Assembly (NCBI GenBank): GCA_910589415.1
Contig: OU342631.1
Location: forward strand, 4,216,001-4,280,000
DNA length: 64,000 nt
Reading direction: 5' to 3'
DNA from: Malachius bipustulatus
Taxonomy: Eukaryota > Arthropoda > Insecta > Coleoptera > Melyridae
The position numbers and the translations under genes were made by a program. Numbering within the stretch: the stretch's first letter is position 1; every line of letters begins with the position of its first letter. Positions 38,721-51,537 of this stretch are shown piece after piece. The notes under the pieces were generated by a model. That model saw nothing but the letters and a program-made list of their open reading frames with translations, was not told the DNA's origin and did not search any database.

Positions 38721-41700
38721 GAAGGAGGAAACACTTATGAATACATTTAAGTCTGTTTGCCTTATCACCGCCACTTACTTGATTGCTTATAGTTCTCTAT
38801 TTGTCTCCTCTCTCTATTTTATAACAGGTGAGCAATAACCCCGAAGGTGTCTGGTGTATTAAACACATGAGAAGAGACACGGAAGAAAGGAGAACAGGGG
38901 AGAGTCAATCATTTTGTGATAATATGGAGTTTCATTCATAAAATTGTTCATTTTGTTGAGTGGAATAAGATGGTTAAAAGTAATATCAGGAAAAGGGTGT
39001 AGTCAATAATTGATGATACCCAACGCGGAAGGAAGCGGAATTGCTCGCATGTAAAAAGAAATAAGAAAGTCATAGACTTTTGTTTGTTATGCACTCTTCT
39101 TTCTGAACTAGCACGTTTGTTTCAGATAATACTCAACAACTGCTTGCATCAACTCCATTTTCACACATAATAATATCTCAAACCATCTGTAGGAAAATAA
39201 GGATCGAAAGAAGTTCCTTCCATGCTCAACGACAGAATTTTTACTAAAACTAAGAGTAGGTAATGTAAAGTAGTAGGTACCTTAATATAATTTGGAAAAA
39301 TATGCGGAGGGAAACATAAAAAAATTGCAAATCAAAAAACTAACACAAAACTACCACAAACATGGAATTCCGAATTGAAAACTTGTAAACAAAGGCCCAC
39401 GTTGTTCAAGACGTTAGGCCAATAAATTCTAAGGGATTGGGCAATATATTTATCGTGGCTTTGGAAAAACCACGAAAGACAACCAGTTAAGTATGTTGTG
39501 GTTAGATTACGGTTACTTCTGTTTGCTGAAAAATTCTGGCTCAAATCGGGGCAGCTGTCATTCATTTCTATGACGGTACCTATACCGAACTTGATGACAA
39601 GGTATCGCATTACGCAGTACTGTGACAATTGGATGGGCGCATATTGACCGGAATTTCTGAAAAACCGGTCCGTAACAATTATTCGGACAACCGTGGGTAA
39701 CGGGACATAGGTAGAACTAATATTTTGGTTACTTCTTGTTTGGAAATGGAAGATACCGTTACAGATTCAAACGCAGACATGAAATTGGCTCACACAATGG
39801 ATCCGTGCGGTTGAGGTACCCATCGGATGCGATCCAGGTGGCGGCTAGGGAATGACATTGCTGTGAACGTAAGTGAGTAAGATCAGCGGTTGCCCCATGC
39901 AGTTGTAGTATCGTAACTAAGGGCCAACACTGGGGAAAATGATATCGAAGATCTGCGGGCAGTCTCCATAATATACAGCGACTTCATGTGTCTGTGGTCA
40001 TGTCTCACAGGCAGGAGGTTGTGAGGGTCTGGGTTTAAAAACCTGAACCAAGAGGAGACATCATAAAAAACCTAAATCCAAAAGTGGAGGTCCAGGCTGA
40101 CGGGATGACTGGATACTTCAGTCAGTACTGGACTTAACATCGGGGCACCTGGTAAACCCCACTGTGTATAGCCTCACACGCTCCATGCGGGACTCTGGTT
40201 TGGGGGATGCATTTCCCCTTGCTGCTCGTGAAAAAACTATAAGTAGAATACATAGGAAATGTCCGTAAACAAAACTGTCGCTCGCATGGAGCACAACTTC
40301 CGCGATGAAAAACGACAACAAGAAGCAAATAGCTGTAGGAGTACAGAATACATCCTTGAAACGAAAGGGGAAAAGAATACCTCTCCTCAAGTATAATACA
40401 ATACAAGTATCGTCAATTTCGAAACAAATCTTAAAAGATAGTTGAAATAGGATTTTAGAAATTAATTAATGAAGTTTCGAGAAACTCTCTAGAAATGGAT
40501 TTTGGAAAATAGCAATGACACAATGAAGTTAAATGAAGTTACATTCAAGATTGAATATTTAGCCAGAAAAATGTCAAGGATTGCAGTGCTGTTGCCTGTT
40601 AATTAAGTTTGCTTGTATGCAGTTTCTAAATATATACAGAAAATTAAAAAGCAATAAAACTACAATTGCATGAATATTCCGCGTTTGATGACTCACGAGA
40701 CTCCTTCAAAGAGAAAAATAACTGAAGAGACTATTACAATAACTTAATTGAGTATGGTCTAAACGAATCTGAATACAACCCGCTATTGCAGTTTTAATCT
40801 AATTCTTACTGGGTTTCTTTACTCATGAGTTAATCGAAGGAAAAGCTGTTCCATTTCGATTTACGTATTATTGTACAACGAGCAAGAAAACGTGGGTCAT
40901 TCGAGTTTTAATAACACTAAAAGATACAGAATCTTTTCTGAGACTGCAAAATGTTCTCCAACACAGTATCAAAGAACGTAATAACTGGAGTGTTTCCACA
41001 TAAGCCGACCTATAATAATGGCAAATCTTTTCATTTGGGGAAAAGCCTTTAACAAAGATATAACGGAGAAAACTAATAGAGCGATATCGAAAGTGAATCT
41101 GAAGATGTTAGTTGACTCATGTTCCGCGAAAATGATGTACAGTTTTTGTATGAAATTATCACGGATAATGTTTCTCATGCAGAAAATAGGAAATAACTGG
41201 AAATAATCAATACAACTCTGTTGGAAGGAAATTTTACAATATTCCATCCTCGATTCTTGTTTTTTGAAGTCGTTATTTTCTCACGTGTTCATTTCTGCAG
41301 GCTCCATTCTTCGGGAGGCATGTTCTCATGTTCTGTTTTGCCGAGACGCTATCCAGACGTTCTGATCTGATGCTCCCGATATTGTCAGACGCTGTTTCGT
41401 TAATAAGAGCCCATAGAAAGTAACATCTGGTATGATGTAAGCATAAGATTGAGTGACCGAAGAAAAAAATATATTCCAAAGTCAACCACGATTGCATAAG
41501 TTCACACTCATCCTCCTCCAACATGATTCTAACACTATTGTCATGCACAGAGATTTTTCGATGTAAGTTTATAGTAAATAGTTTAATTCTATAGGTGGGG
41601 TTCTTTCTTGAAGACAATCTTTTAATCTTTTAAAGTAAGAATCACCTCCTATTAGGTACTTCCCTCAGTTTATAACAACTCAATTTCAATGATGATAGGT

Positions 41701-41762
41701 CAAGCATCTCGCAATCATGTAATTTTATTTGGTAATATAAAAATAATTGCTTAAGTACTCAC

Positions 41763-41878
41763 CCTTTTCCTAGTTTCATAATCGAGGGCTCCGGCTACAT
41801 AGATGGCTCCGGTCATGTTCTTCACGGCGAAAGCGCCACCTATGTTACCGCTTGTGATCTCGTATCGAATACGGGAGG
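41763..41878 (-). CDS. CadN: CadN constitutive exon, middle of a cadherin repeat
   Basis: This 116-nt exon has 2 nt finishing a split codon (probably Ala) followed by 38 codons. The peptide starts SRIRYEITSG, continues GAFAVKNMTGAIYVAGAL and ends LDYETRKR. This is the typical central part of an extracellular cadherin repeat (the TG-x-I-x-V strand followed by LDYE) and it matches insect N-cadherin as I know it. The acceptor is TTTCAG and the donor is AGG|GTGAGTA, close to ideal, so this exon should be spliced constitutively. It ends in phase 0, and both downstream alternative exons start in phase 0 with Tyr-Glu-Leu, completing the usual cadherin 'RRYEL' join. It has one possible N-glycosylation site (Asn-Met-Thr). 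The exon upstream is outside the window. Confidence 0.97.
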
Positions 41879-44800
41879 CTGAAACAAACAACATTGTCTC
41901 GTTAATTTGAGTTAAGCCACTATCCTAACCTAGCAACTTCCGCAGGTGTATTGTTTACGTCACCACCGATAGCATAACTTATATTTTGCTTTGGAACAAA
42001 CACCCTGCATTCCACAGTAATTCATCGTCTATATATATTAGAGGCGGCAACATATTTCAAAGGCTTAACACTGTGCCGGCTCTTCTCGTACCAGGAAACG
42101 GTAAAACTACGTGAATAAATCCTTCATACAGTGGGGGGATTTATTTTTGTAAAATATTTTCAGATTATATCAGAATGGAGGAGCACTTTAAAAGCTTTAA
42201 TTTAAGTACGCACATTTACAAAAAGCTTCGAAAAGAGAAAATGGAATGGGTAATGTCATGATCGTTACTATAACGTATATTACTCCGTTTGAACACCCGC
42301 ACAATATAAATGTTATCCCGAGGCATATTTTCAATAACATTAAAGTTTAGCTTCTGCTTGGTCTCTCGATGGAAGTATGTTATTTACGATCCAATATAAT
42401 AGTGGAAAACTGTGGGGAAACTATTATAAAGTGCTCTGAAATCGATCATGTTGCAGAGCGTAGGTAGGCATGGGGATCACCATCATAGTCCACGGCACTG
42501 GCTGCATGTGCCACGTTGCCAGATAATAAATCACATTATTTCACACTTGTCCTGTCCCGACATTAATAATAAACAACGAAGGCCCATTCTCAGGTGATAA
42601 ATCAGCAACAGAGGGCGCTCACTCGTCTGGAAAACGTCACCCAACAATCACACGGTGAATTTTTTCTATTCTGCTGAACTGAATAGGCTCCATGCTCCAT
42701 TGTGTTTTTATGGAAAAAATTATAAAGGCTTTATGGTAATATTTTTATTTGTCAAGTGCAGAACTATATTATATTGACGATATTTTGCGTTAAGATTAAT
42801 TAAAAAAAACTGGTAAGCTGAACTTCTCACCAAAAGTGTCATATCAGGTTAAAATGAAAATATGATTTTATTTATAGCTTTCTCTTCACGAATAACTTAA
42901 TTTTTGATCTATCTCTATTTCGCAATAGAAATTTAAAGATATTATACTTATAAAATAATTTCGAAGCTAAACGAAGTTAAATTTCAACCAGAGATTCCTA
43001 TGCACTTGCTTTAAAAAAGGAGAAAGATTGAAAGTACTAAGGTATGTAGTAACTATACCAACTCTGCTAATTTAGTGAATTAGGATTTATTCATATAATT
43101 ATAATAGAGCTCGCAATAATACTAAAAAAGCTAATATAGTCCGGGTGTAGAAGGTCTTTTTCCCTTGAATCTAAAAATAACCCTGTCGAACGACCCGAAT
43201 AGTGGGAGTAGGTATATGTTTTTGGGAAATATGATCTAAATATGAAAAAAAAAATTATCTACTCAAAAATTAGTTCTTGCGAAATATCCAAAAAACCAGA
43301 AAGATTTCGGGATGTAGGTAGTTTACGATATTCAAAATGGGATCAGAAAATTCTAGAAAAAGCTTCTTTTGACCATCCGTCTATCTAGCACAGTGTCGCT
43401 ACAAATGATGATCAAAATAAAGTCGCCAATTTTTGAGATAGGTAAGTACCTACATTGAATTTCCTGTTTTTTGAGAAAATCACCTCAATTTTTTTGACGG
43501 CTAAAGAGTTGATGGAAAGAAAAATTCTTAATATTATTCGATTATTGTTCTGATCTCTTGACAAATAATTTTACCTGCCCAATTAGAATAATTGGTAAGT
43601 ATAAGAATTTGTATTTTGGATATATGGATATATACGAGAATTATGGTTTTCGGTATTCAAAGGCTCACTTTTTTGACAACATTCAAACCTGTTAGAAACT
43701 GAAGAACACACACGTGGAAAATGATAAAGTGCGTTAATTGAAGGGGAGTAATGATTAAAAAAAAACATATAAACAAGTTTCACTGTACCTTATACCCGTG
43801 AGGTGAAAATGAAGAAAATTGGCGATTTTAGAGGGCAGTTTTGGGGGAGTTGAAATTAGAAATCATATAGGCAGCTAGGGTTATAAATACGAGTGAGTAG
43901 CACTTTTTAAAATACCTATATAATTTTCTATCGAATTTGTGAGATTTTTTATGCTAGAGATGGAGTTTTCATGAGTTCTAAAATAGGGATGGACAATGTG
44001 AGAGAGCGGGGAAAATAAAATTTAAGTTTTTGTGTTTTTATAGATTTTTGGTTGCCTTTGCAGACGCCGTAAACCACAATCAGAAATTATTACCAATATT
44101 TTCGAGAAATTATGCAAAACATTTTGGGTAAGTTTCTCTATTTTTGGGCCACAAGACGCACTTACTGACAAAAAATTCAATGCATTTTGCAAAACATTTA
44201 AATGATTTGAATTTTTTAATCATTAGGAAAGTGACGAATCAGAGAAACGATGTGGTAAAATTGACCAACTACTTAAAATTAGAAGTTTGAAAAACATAAG
44301 TAATTATTGTTCCGACATGATCGCTCATAGGGTAATTTCGAAATAGTGCCCAGGAAGACCACCATGATTTAAGCTTCTTTCAAAAGACAACATTTTCCTT
44401 TGAGAAATTGGCAAAAACCTCTTTCTTCCAAAATTGTAACACTTTTATAATTCAACATTTTGCAACATCGTCTATGAAGTTTCGCGCTATTCCGTTCAGG
44501 GATTCCAGTTTTACTTGCTCCAACCGTCATCTATTATTATAAAAATGAAAAGATGTCCTTTTTGTAGTTTTTTTTTTTTAAATTCAAATGATCCAATTTT
44601 TACAAGCGAAATCTTGGTAACGGAGGCTTTGATTACATTTTGGATTTAATTTTTTTTGTTATATATTCGACATGCTTTCTAAGCTTCTATTATTGCTTGG
44701 CACCTTTTCGGAATCATCCTATAAAATCCGAGTCCTGATGTATATTTTTCAGTCATAATATCTATATGAAAAGGTGTTATTCTAAATTTTCAGAAGGCCG

Positions 44801-45513
44801 AATAATAAATTCCCTCATATCTACTTTCATAATCTATAGGGTAAGAATATTTATAGAAATTATAGAAATTAAAAATCTTATCAATTATTAACATCTAATA
44901 AAGAGTGCAAAAGAAAAATGGAATCTTAATTCCTCCATAATTAACTGAAAGTAATTATTATCTTCAATTCTCCCTCCTCTTCCCTATCTCGTGTGCGGAG
45001 AATCTCGGGATTTTAATGGTTCAACACTATTCAACAGTCAGACTCATATTATCATGATCTGATAATAACAAAATCTGTTTCTCGTTCATTGTTTAATTTA
45101 GATTAGCGAACATTTATCTAGAAGCAGACGGAACAGAAGAGGAGATAGTTAAGTCGAGGAAGGTTTTTATCAAGGTTGTCAAAGACTTCTTTTGTCAGTG
45201 TTTTTAACAACTGATAGATTATATCTGCTCTTTATTGAAGCAACTTCGTTATGCGCCATATGCCATTGTTCATCTATCGCTCCGGATTCGGTGTAGTAAT
45301 TAATATCACACATAGTAGAAACCTGCAACATATTGCATTGATGTGTAGCGGTGAATAGATACTACAACGCTCTGAGATACTCCTTGGTTCAATAGGGTCG
45401 ATCGATATGTAGTCATTTACATGGTAATTGTCCCTGATTGAATATATCGAGACTAGACCATGACACGGCAATCCGATAAGGCCGTTCATTTTACGGGCTT
45501 CAATGAACGTTGC

Positions 45514-45539
45514 AACCATAAATTATGGGTTTTTTATGT
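45514..45539. promoter_or_regulatory. Paired CCATAA/TTATGG site
   Basis: AACCATAAATTATGGGTT contains CCATAA and TTATGG as a perfect inverted pair around one A, followed by TTTTTTATG. These are the core of posterior Hox and caudal-type sites. It lies in a GC-richer, repeat-free island (45440-45600). Function is not shown. Confidence 0.25.
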
Positions 45540-46364
45540 ATAGTATCGACGGCAGATTCGCGAACCGAAGATAATGTATGGGGACAAAAGGGAGGGCCTG
45601 ACTATGTTCTAATTATTGTCCAAAGTATCACCTAAATCAAAGGCAAAGTTATTGGTATATATATAGGTAATTAGAATGCGGCAAAATATTTACTTACTGA
45701 ATTATTCTAAAATTTTGTACAATAATAATTTACGTTGGCGATTTCGTGATAAAAAAAAAATTGTAAAATTTGGTTAGGGAAGATCTTGGAATACCCATAT
45801 TGTTCAGTAATCATTTATTGCCATTCTGTTCTATTAGAAGTAATATTGTCGTTGAACACATTGAACACCCTTTGTCTTGTCTACAAAGGCGTTCGTTTGA
45901 CGAGGCACAATTATAAGATGTCTGTAAGGATGAAAATGTTCATTAAATTTACAGTTGTACTTAAAACCTACCTACTTAATTCAAATGAATAAAAAATCAT
46001 GAAAATCACGTTATAGACCTGATCCCAGAATCCTGGAATCAGGTTAAACTAACATCTTTTGTGAACAGAATGTATTGTGAGTTTTGTGCTAATGGGTATA
46101 ATCAATTACCACCCTCCAATAGATCATGATGCTTCATTACGTAGGTATATGAGAGATATCGTCTCTAGTACTAAAACGAAGTGACAGAATTTCAATTAGA
46201 AGTTCAACAATTTAGTCAATTTTTATTTTGTTTTGCTACTTTTCTGTTTTTTCAAAAACTTTTCCAAACTTTGATGACGGAACACTGAAAGAATTACCTA
46301 CTTTGCTCCGCCCCAACTTCAATATGAGTTTTTTTTTTACGTAAGTATAAAGAACATATGGTCT

Positions 46365-46547
46365 GGCGGTGGTTTATATAGAACGCGGTGATTTAGGTCG
46401 CTGACTGAAACCGTTGACGCTGCCATCGTCTGTGGTTCGAATCCCTACTCTCTATGTGTCTGTGTCTGTATGGGTTCGTTCTCGACGCCAAATTACCAGA
46501 GTGGAGCGACTATGACTTACCTACACAGTATGCTCCCTCTTAAAAAA
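46365..46547 (+). mobile_element. tRNA-derived SINE with target-site duplication
   Basis: The 5' part resembles a tRNA: a D-arm-like TTAGGTCGCTGACTG (Box A region, about 46392-46406) and a perfect Box B, GGTTCGAATCC (46434-46444). A tRNA-unrelated body follows (CTCTATGTGTCTGTGTCTG), then CCCTCT and a run of A (46542-46550). Both sides carry AAAGAACAT(AT)GGTCT: 46349-46364 on the left and 46548-46561 on the right, where two bases are missing. This marks insertion by LINE-driven retroposition. Transcription would be by RNA polymerase III, on the strand opposite to CadN. Confidence 0.85.
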
Positions 46548-48059
46548 AAAGAACATGGTCTTTACGAATAGCCTTTTGCCGTAAATTTCACAAACAATCT
46601 CACAAGGTAAATAAATACTTTGAAGATTTACCTCGAGTCTTACATATTTTTTTATTGAGCAATCATTGCTTGCTAAGGTTTTTGCAACCGTTCCTGTCGT
46701 TTTGGAGAAGACTAAATTAGGTACACTTAACTCCTTCGGTAGCTACCCTTTGAAATCCGACCTTCTTGGAAGTAATTAAATTTGAAATTCGCCACGTCAT
46801 CTCCAAGTAATTCCAAAATAACCCAGGTGTGAAATTATTTTATGTAAACTGTCTGGATCTACTTTATCATATCTATTGACAGTATATCTTCAACTTTCAT
46901 CAAGAAAATATTTTTTTTATATTTTACTGCTTCGAACAACTTCCAGTATCGAGTACCGACTGCGCACGGGTGGATTCCGAGAAATTTCAGTTATCTTTCC
47001 AATTCAAAGCTCTGTTTATCATATTTATAGCTTTTGATTAGTCCACGAGCGAGTATAAGGATCGCTAGTAGCTGTGATTGGACAAGAACCGGTTAATATG
47101 AACTATAATTCAATACCTACGAATAATAACCTTCATAATTAATCCAAAAAGCTCTAATATTTGGAATATTATTCAATAAGAGTAGAAAAATATATTTTGA
47201 CATGCATTTTTACTTGTTAACCTGTTACGCTATTGTCTTCGAAACCGTGACGTGATTGTCTATTCAGTTTCGAGGATTAAAAAAAAATGGATTGAAAAAA
47301 AAAAGAATTCAATCCTATGTTGTGACGTGTCATTGAATTCGTCTTGTATTCTTTCGTACTTTCGGATGAAGTGTTCCAAAACATGGCATAACTGCTTTGT
47401 GATTGAAAATTTTACATTTTTTGTCTCACAATATCAAAAACGACTAATTTGAAAATCTTTTGGTGAACAAGCCGTTCAAAATTGTCAAATAATAGCATTT
47501 TGGTGCTTCAAAGTTGAGATATTTTTCGCTGAAAAGGACTAAACAAACTCCAAATGCAATACCGGGACCAATTATTTATAGTCTATTGTATTTGAAAAAA
47601 AGTAACTTGCGTATAAAAAAACCTGAGACAAAATTTGTTCGGAAAATTTTTTTCGTACCACCTTCAGGTTCCTCAATAATAAGATACTGGGATAAATTAT
47701 ATTTAGACACCTTGTACATTTGTTATATCTACTCAAGATTTTCTGTAGTAACTCTATAGCAAGGAACGTTTCATATGACACGCAGAGAAGCCAATGATCT
47801 CATCAAAAGCGCTTTAACATCAGTTGGTTTCCACTCTCCCCCCCTACACTGAAACCACCCTGGGCTAATGGCTCGAATGGATGGAAAACGCCTGGATGGC
47901 CTAAAATCAATTCCTTAATCCCATGGAAAATATTTAATGAGGAACTACACTGTATTAGATACAGCAGCGATATCATACCAAGTGTCATCTGCTCATTAAA
48001 TTCAGCATAAAAAAGAGCAAAGAGCAAATCACTGTGATCTTTCTAATGACTACATATTA

Positions 48060-48260
48060 ATCCCAATCGGAGAAGAGACTTTCGATCCTTATGGCATGGA
48101 CGCACGTTCTTCGTTATTGAAGGCTTATGGAAAAGACTATTAGTCGAACCGGTAATCCGAGTGAAACTTCCTGCTTCAAGCAAAAGATTATCGATTGCAA
48201 TCCAACGGAAAAATCAGCAATATATTGAAAACTTGCTTTGTAGCTACCGTGTTGTCAATG
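48060..48260 (+). pseudogene. Possible decayed reverse-transcriptase tail fragment
   Basis: In one plus-strand frame I see IGEETFDPYGMDARS. In another frame comes KRLSIAIQRKNQ. This resembles the pattern ETxGxxGxxA...RxSIAxQRGN found at the C-terminus of certain invertebrate reverse-transcriptase proteins. At least one frameshift and an in-frame stop separate the two parts. Recognition is by short motifs only, so it could be coincidence. Confidence 0.3.
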
Positions 48261-51200
48261 CTGGAACGAGAATTTAGAGAATCTTTCTCTAAATTTTATA
48301 GTGGACGAAATGTTGTTCATAAAACTACAAAATCGCTTTCAACTACAAAACAATCAGATTCGTGATAAAAATGTAAATATGAAAAAAAAAGTATCCCACA
48401 ATGTACCAAGGTTAAAAAAGTACCGCTTGAAAATAGTATAGATAACCATTTAAAAAAACTGAAAAAGTAGTTATCTATGTAGCACAGGGTTACATTATTA
48501 AATTAATGAATAAAAAATTCGCGTCAGTTTGGCATCGCACGTAATAAATTGACAATGAAACAAAAATCTTTAAAAATCAATGAAGAATTGATTATGAATG
48601 AAGAATTATTGTTAATTATCCTCAGATGATTCTCTGGATCATGAAAAAACTAAAAATTCAGTACCTTAACAATGACGAGAATGGTCACCGGCGTCGTGAC
48701 GCTAATTTTAAATACACTTTCAATCTTTCATTTTATTTGTATTAGTTATTCGTCATTTTGGAGGAAACCTCGGAGGGGACACCAGTGAGCTTCGGAACAC
48801 CATCTGCAATAACACAATATCCCATAACAGACCTGGTTAGGTTGAAAAAATAATATCGACTTTGTTCTGAGTAGCAGTTGAAATAAGTCCTGAGTAGCAC
48901 AATATCGTTCCAAAATAGCTTTTATGCTCGAACCGGTGTGCAGACACTGCAGACAGGTCCCAAGGTTCAGGAGATTGGCAGCTGACGGCATAAATTTGAT
49001 AAGATTATACTTCTGAATAGAGTAGGCGATTTACAGTTTCACGTGCCGTTTGCAGACGCAGCGTGCAGAATCGTTGTAGGTACCATCGTTCTCTATTATG
49101 CCGTCGATTAGTTCAATTGTTATCGAAGTTGAAGTCGTCTGCAGTTTGCCTAGGAAGTTTCAGCTACCGTCGCAGATACCGAGACGTCGTTTTATGGATT
49201 CATGATGGTGGAAGCACTTGAAATATCTTAAAAGGCGTCTGAGAGAATTCCGAACACCTATCTTTGAATAAACATTTACTTTTCATTGATACATTTTAAT
49301 GGATATTTGGTTATAGACTTTGACGATGAATTGAGTATTTTAGTTTATTGGAAACAAGTCTGCACAATAAACATGATTCCCAGAATGGTAAACAAATAAA
49401 AAGACACAATTGGAACGACGACGTTTTCCTTCTTTCTTTTGCGAAATAGTTGATATATGAACACATTTAAAACAAACGGCATTGATCGTATTGAGCTTCT
49501 GGATTCCAAGTTTAAACAGTAGGACCGAATCACTTTTATATCCCATCTTTTTGAATAACAAAGGCACAGTAATACAATCATGTAAGCACGTTTGTCCCTG
49601 ATGACAAATACAGCGTCAAAGCCTGAAGGGGTATAACAGATAATTGGGTTTCAAGAAGAAATTCGCTCTTCGGGAAATTCGTGATCTCCAAAATCTAATC
49701 GGTAAAGATATATTGCTAGATTGTTCCGGGGGAATTTTCCGGAAAAATAATCTCACGTGTGGCAAATGTTTTTGCGGCACTGGATAGAGATTTAGTCCTG
49801 TATTTTATAACATGGGTTGGATTGATATCCGATACCTCGCGAAGGGGGATTTACCGTCGATATGTCCATTTGTTTCTGGCCGAGTCGGGTTAAATCTTTC
49901 GCTAGCCCGCGCGTTCTGCTGATATCGACAATCTGCCGGGTACGGTTTATGAGCGATCGAATGGACCGCAGCGTCACGGCCCTTTAGCTCTTTTACGAAA
50001 CAAAAAGTGCCCGAGTTGGATAGAGAAGTTTGAGGGACCACAGTTTATTGGAAGGAGGGAGCCGTTCAAGCACGCCGATCAAAGTGAATGTTTCTTTTTC
50101 ACATCCACTTGCTGAAATTCTCTCAATTCAGCCGGGAGCTCTCATCCAATATGAATTTAAAAGAATTTTCCAAGGATATTCTCGGGTAATTCGTTCTCTC
50201 AGAATAATAAGATTATTCCTGTCGGATTCAGCCCTGTATTGTAATTTATTGATTCCGTTATGAAATTCATGCACTCGCAGCTGATCATTTTTTGATCTAG
50301 CAGTAGGTAAAGGATCGCGAGGTTTTTCAGTTCTGTAGGATGAAATTCTGTAGGAATTTCATTTACCGAATTTTAGATAGCTTTTATTTATGGCTGGTTG
50401 GAATAAACTGACAGAAATGCAACACCAGCCTCATCTAGTATGCATGCTAATTTTCAGAAACACTGCTGGATTTACGGCCGACTGTCCAACAGTACATACA
50501 TTCAACATTCACCTTTGTTTTGTAGCAGTATAACATATAGTCGTATCGCATCTCCGACCAAACCATCCACTTCGTTATCTGTATGTAAATTTACTTTACT
50601 GTACTATTTTAAATGATTCTACCTACTTGAACGTAAATTCATCTTAATCATAGCTCTGTTATTTTTGCATTCCAACAGAGGCAATATTGCACAGTAATAG
50701 GTACATTACAAAAGATTTAAGAGAGCAAGAAGCTACTAAGGTATTATTATGTTGATAAAAGCTGTAGGAGAAATGCGTCTCTTATTTTGATATCACCTTA
50801 CAGATGTAATTTACTGATATTTGAATTTGAGATTTTAGTTTCGTATTTAGTTGCTGCTTAGTCGAGATTTATGACAAAAGTCTTCTAAAACCATTACTGC
50901 TTCATGCTTGAAAACACAAATGTTGACGCCCACCTTTAAATATTTTCAATTCTTCCGTTAGAGCGCGGATTACAATCACCATAGTGACGTCATGCGCAGC
51001 GCGGACGAGTTTTCAGTCTCAAGCTGCCATACCTTGTATCATGACTTCGTGTATTTTTAAAGCTTCTGAGAGGTTACGTTTCATTATGCGCAATTCCGTG
51101 GACTTATAGAAGCCTTGGTTCTGTCGCATCTTACGTTGCAGTCTTGTGGTCCCCATGCTACTTGAGAAACATCCAATTGTTTGAAAAATTGGTGCGTAAG

Positions 51201-51537
51201 TTATTAAAACACTTATACCATAGACATGATTGTATCTGTCCTCCACAAGGTTATCCCCAAATGTCACTTTTATCTCGCTTTAAATGCTCGTCCCTTGAAA
51301 GAACGAGATATCTGCAGTAATTTTCTAAAAAAAGACTAATCGGTTCTGAGATTGACTGTCCAGAGCGGCTTGAACAGGTCTGTTTCAAAGTTACGAATCC
51401 TGAGGGTAGATATCGGTGTAGTTTTGCACTACAAACAGCTAAGACTTTTCTGATATCAAACTCACCTCTATACGTCATGCTCAATTTATCAATTCCCTTT
51501 ATGAGTCGTCGACATCTATCTCCATATTTGCAGATTT

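Larger units (their letters stand above)
35487..41762 (-). other. CadN: CadN 6.3-kb intron upstream of alternative exon a
   Basis: It runs from donor AGG|GTGAGT at 41762 to the AT-rich acceptor at 35487. GC-richer islands lie at about 35735-36080 and 38480-38720. 39700-40400 is moderately GC-rich and looks like an old unidentified repeat; its minus-strand ORFs (40118-40406) are in two overlapping frames and resemble nothing I know. The remainder is AT-rich and without recognisable content. Confidence 0.8.
4000..41878 (-). other. CadN: Cadherin-N gene body, partial (four exons seen)
   Basis: Minus-strand gene for an insect N-cadherin, a very large cell-surface calcium-dependent adhesion protein used mainly in the nervous system and epithelia (family knowledge). 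Four exons with correct splice phases are visible: 41878-41763, 35486-35322 or 34658-34494, and 4137-4000. Read in this order with one alternative exon, they give a continuous cadherin-repeat sequence. It runs from mid-repeat (IRYEITSG, GAIYVAGALDYE) through the linker (DVNDNPP or DVNDLPP) into the next repeat (TATDGDKD, INRTTGEI). Signal peptide, membrane segment and cytoplasmic tail lie outside the window on either side. I see no second host gene on either strand, so the entire 64 kb is probably intragenic. Confidence 0.93.

Noticed and set aside
40118..40406. Two overlapping 90-codon minus-strand ORFs, considered as a transposon protein
   Set aside because: Neither frame shows transposase, reverse transcriptase or RNase H motifs; noted only as possible old repeat.
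46387..46460. A functional tRNA gene
   Set aside because: Box B is perfect but the arms do not form a proper cloverleaf, and target duplications plus poly-A show it is a SINE.
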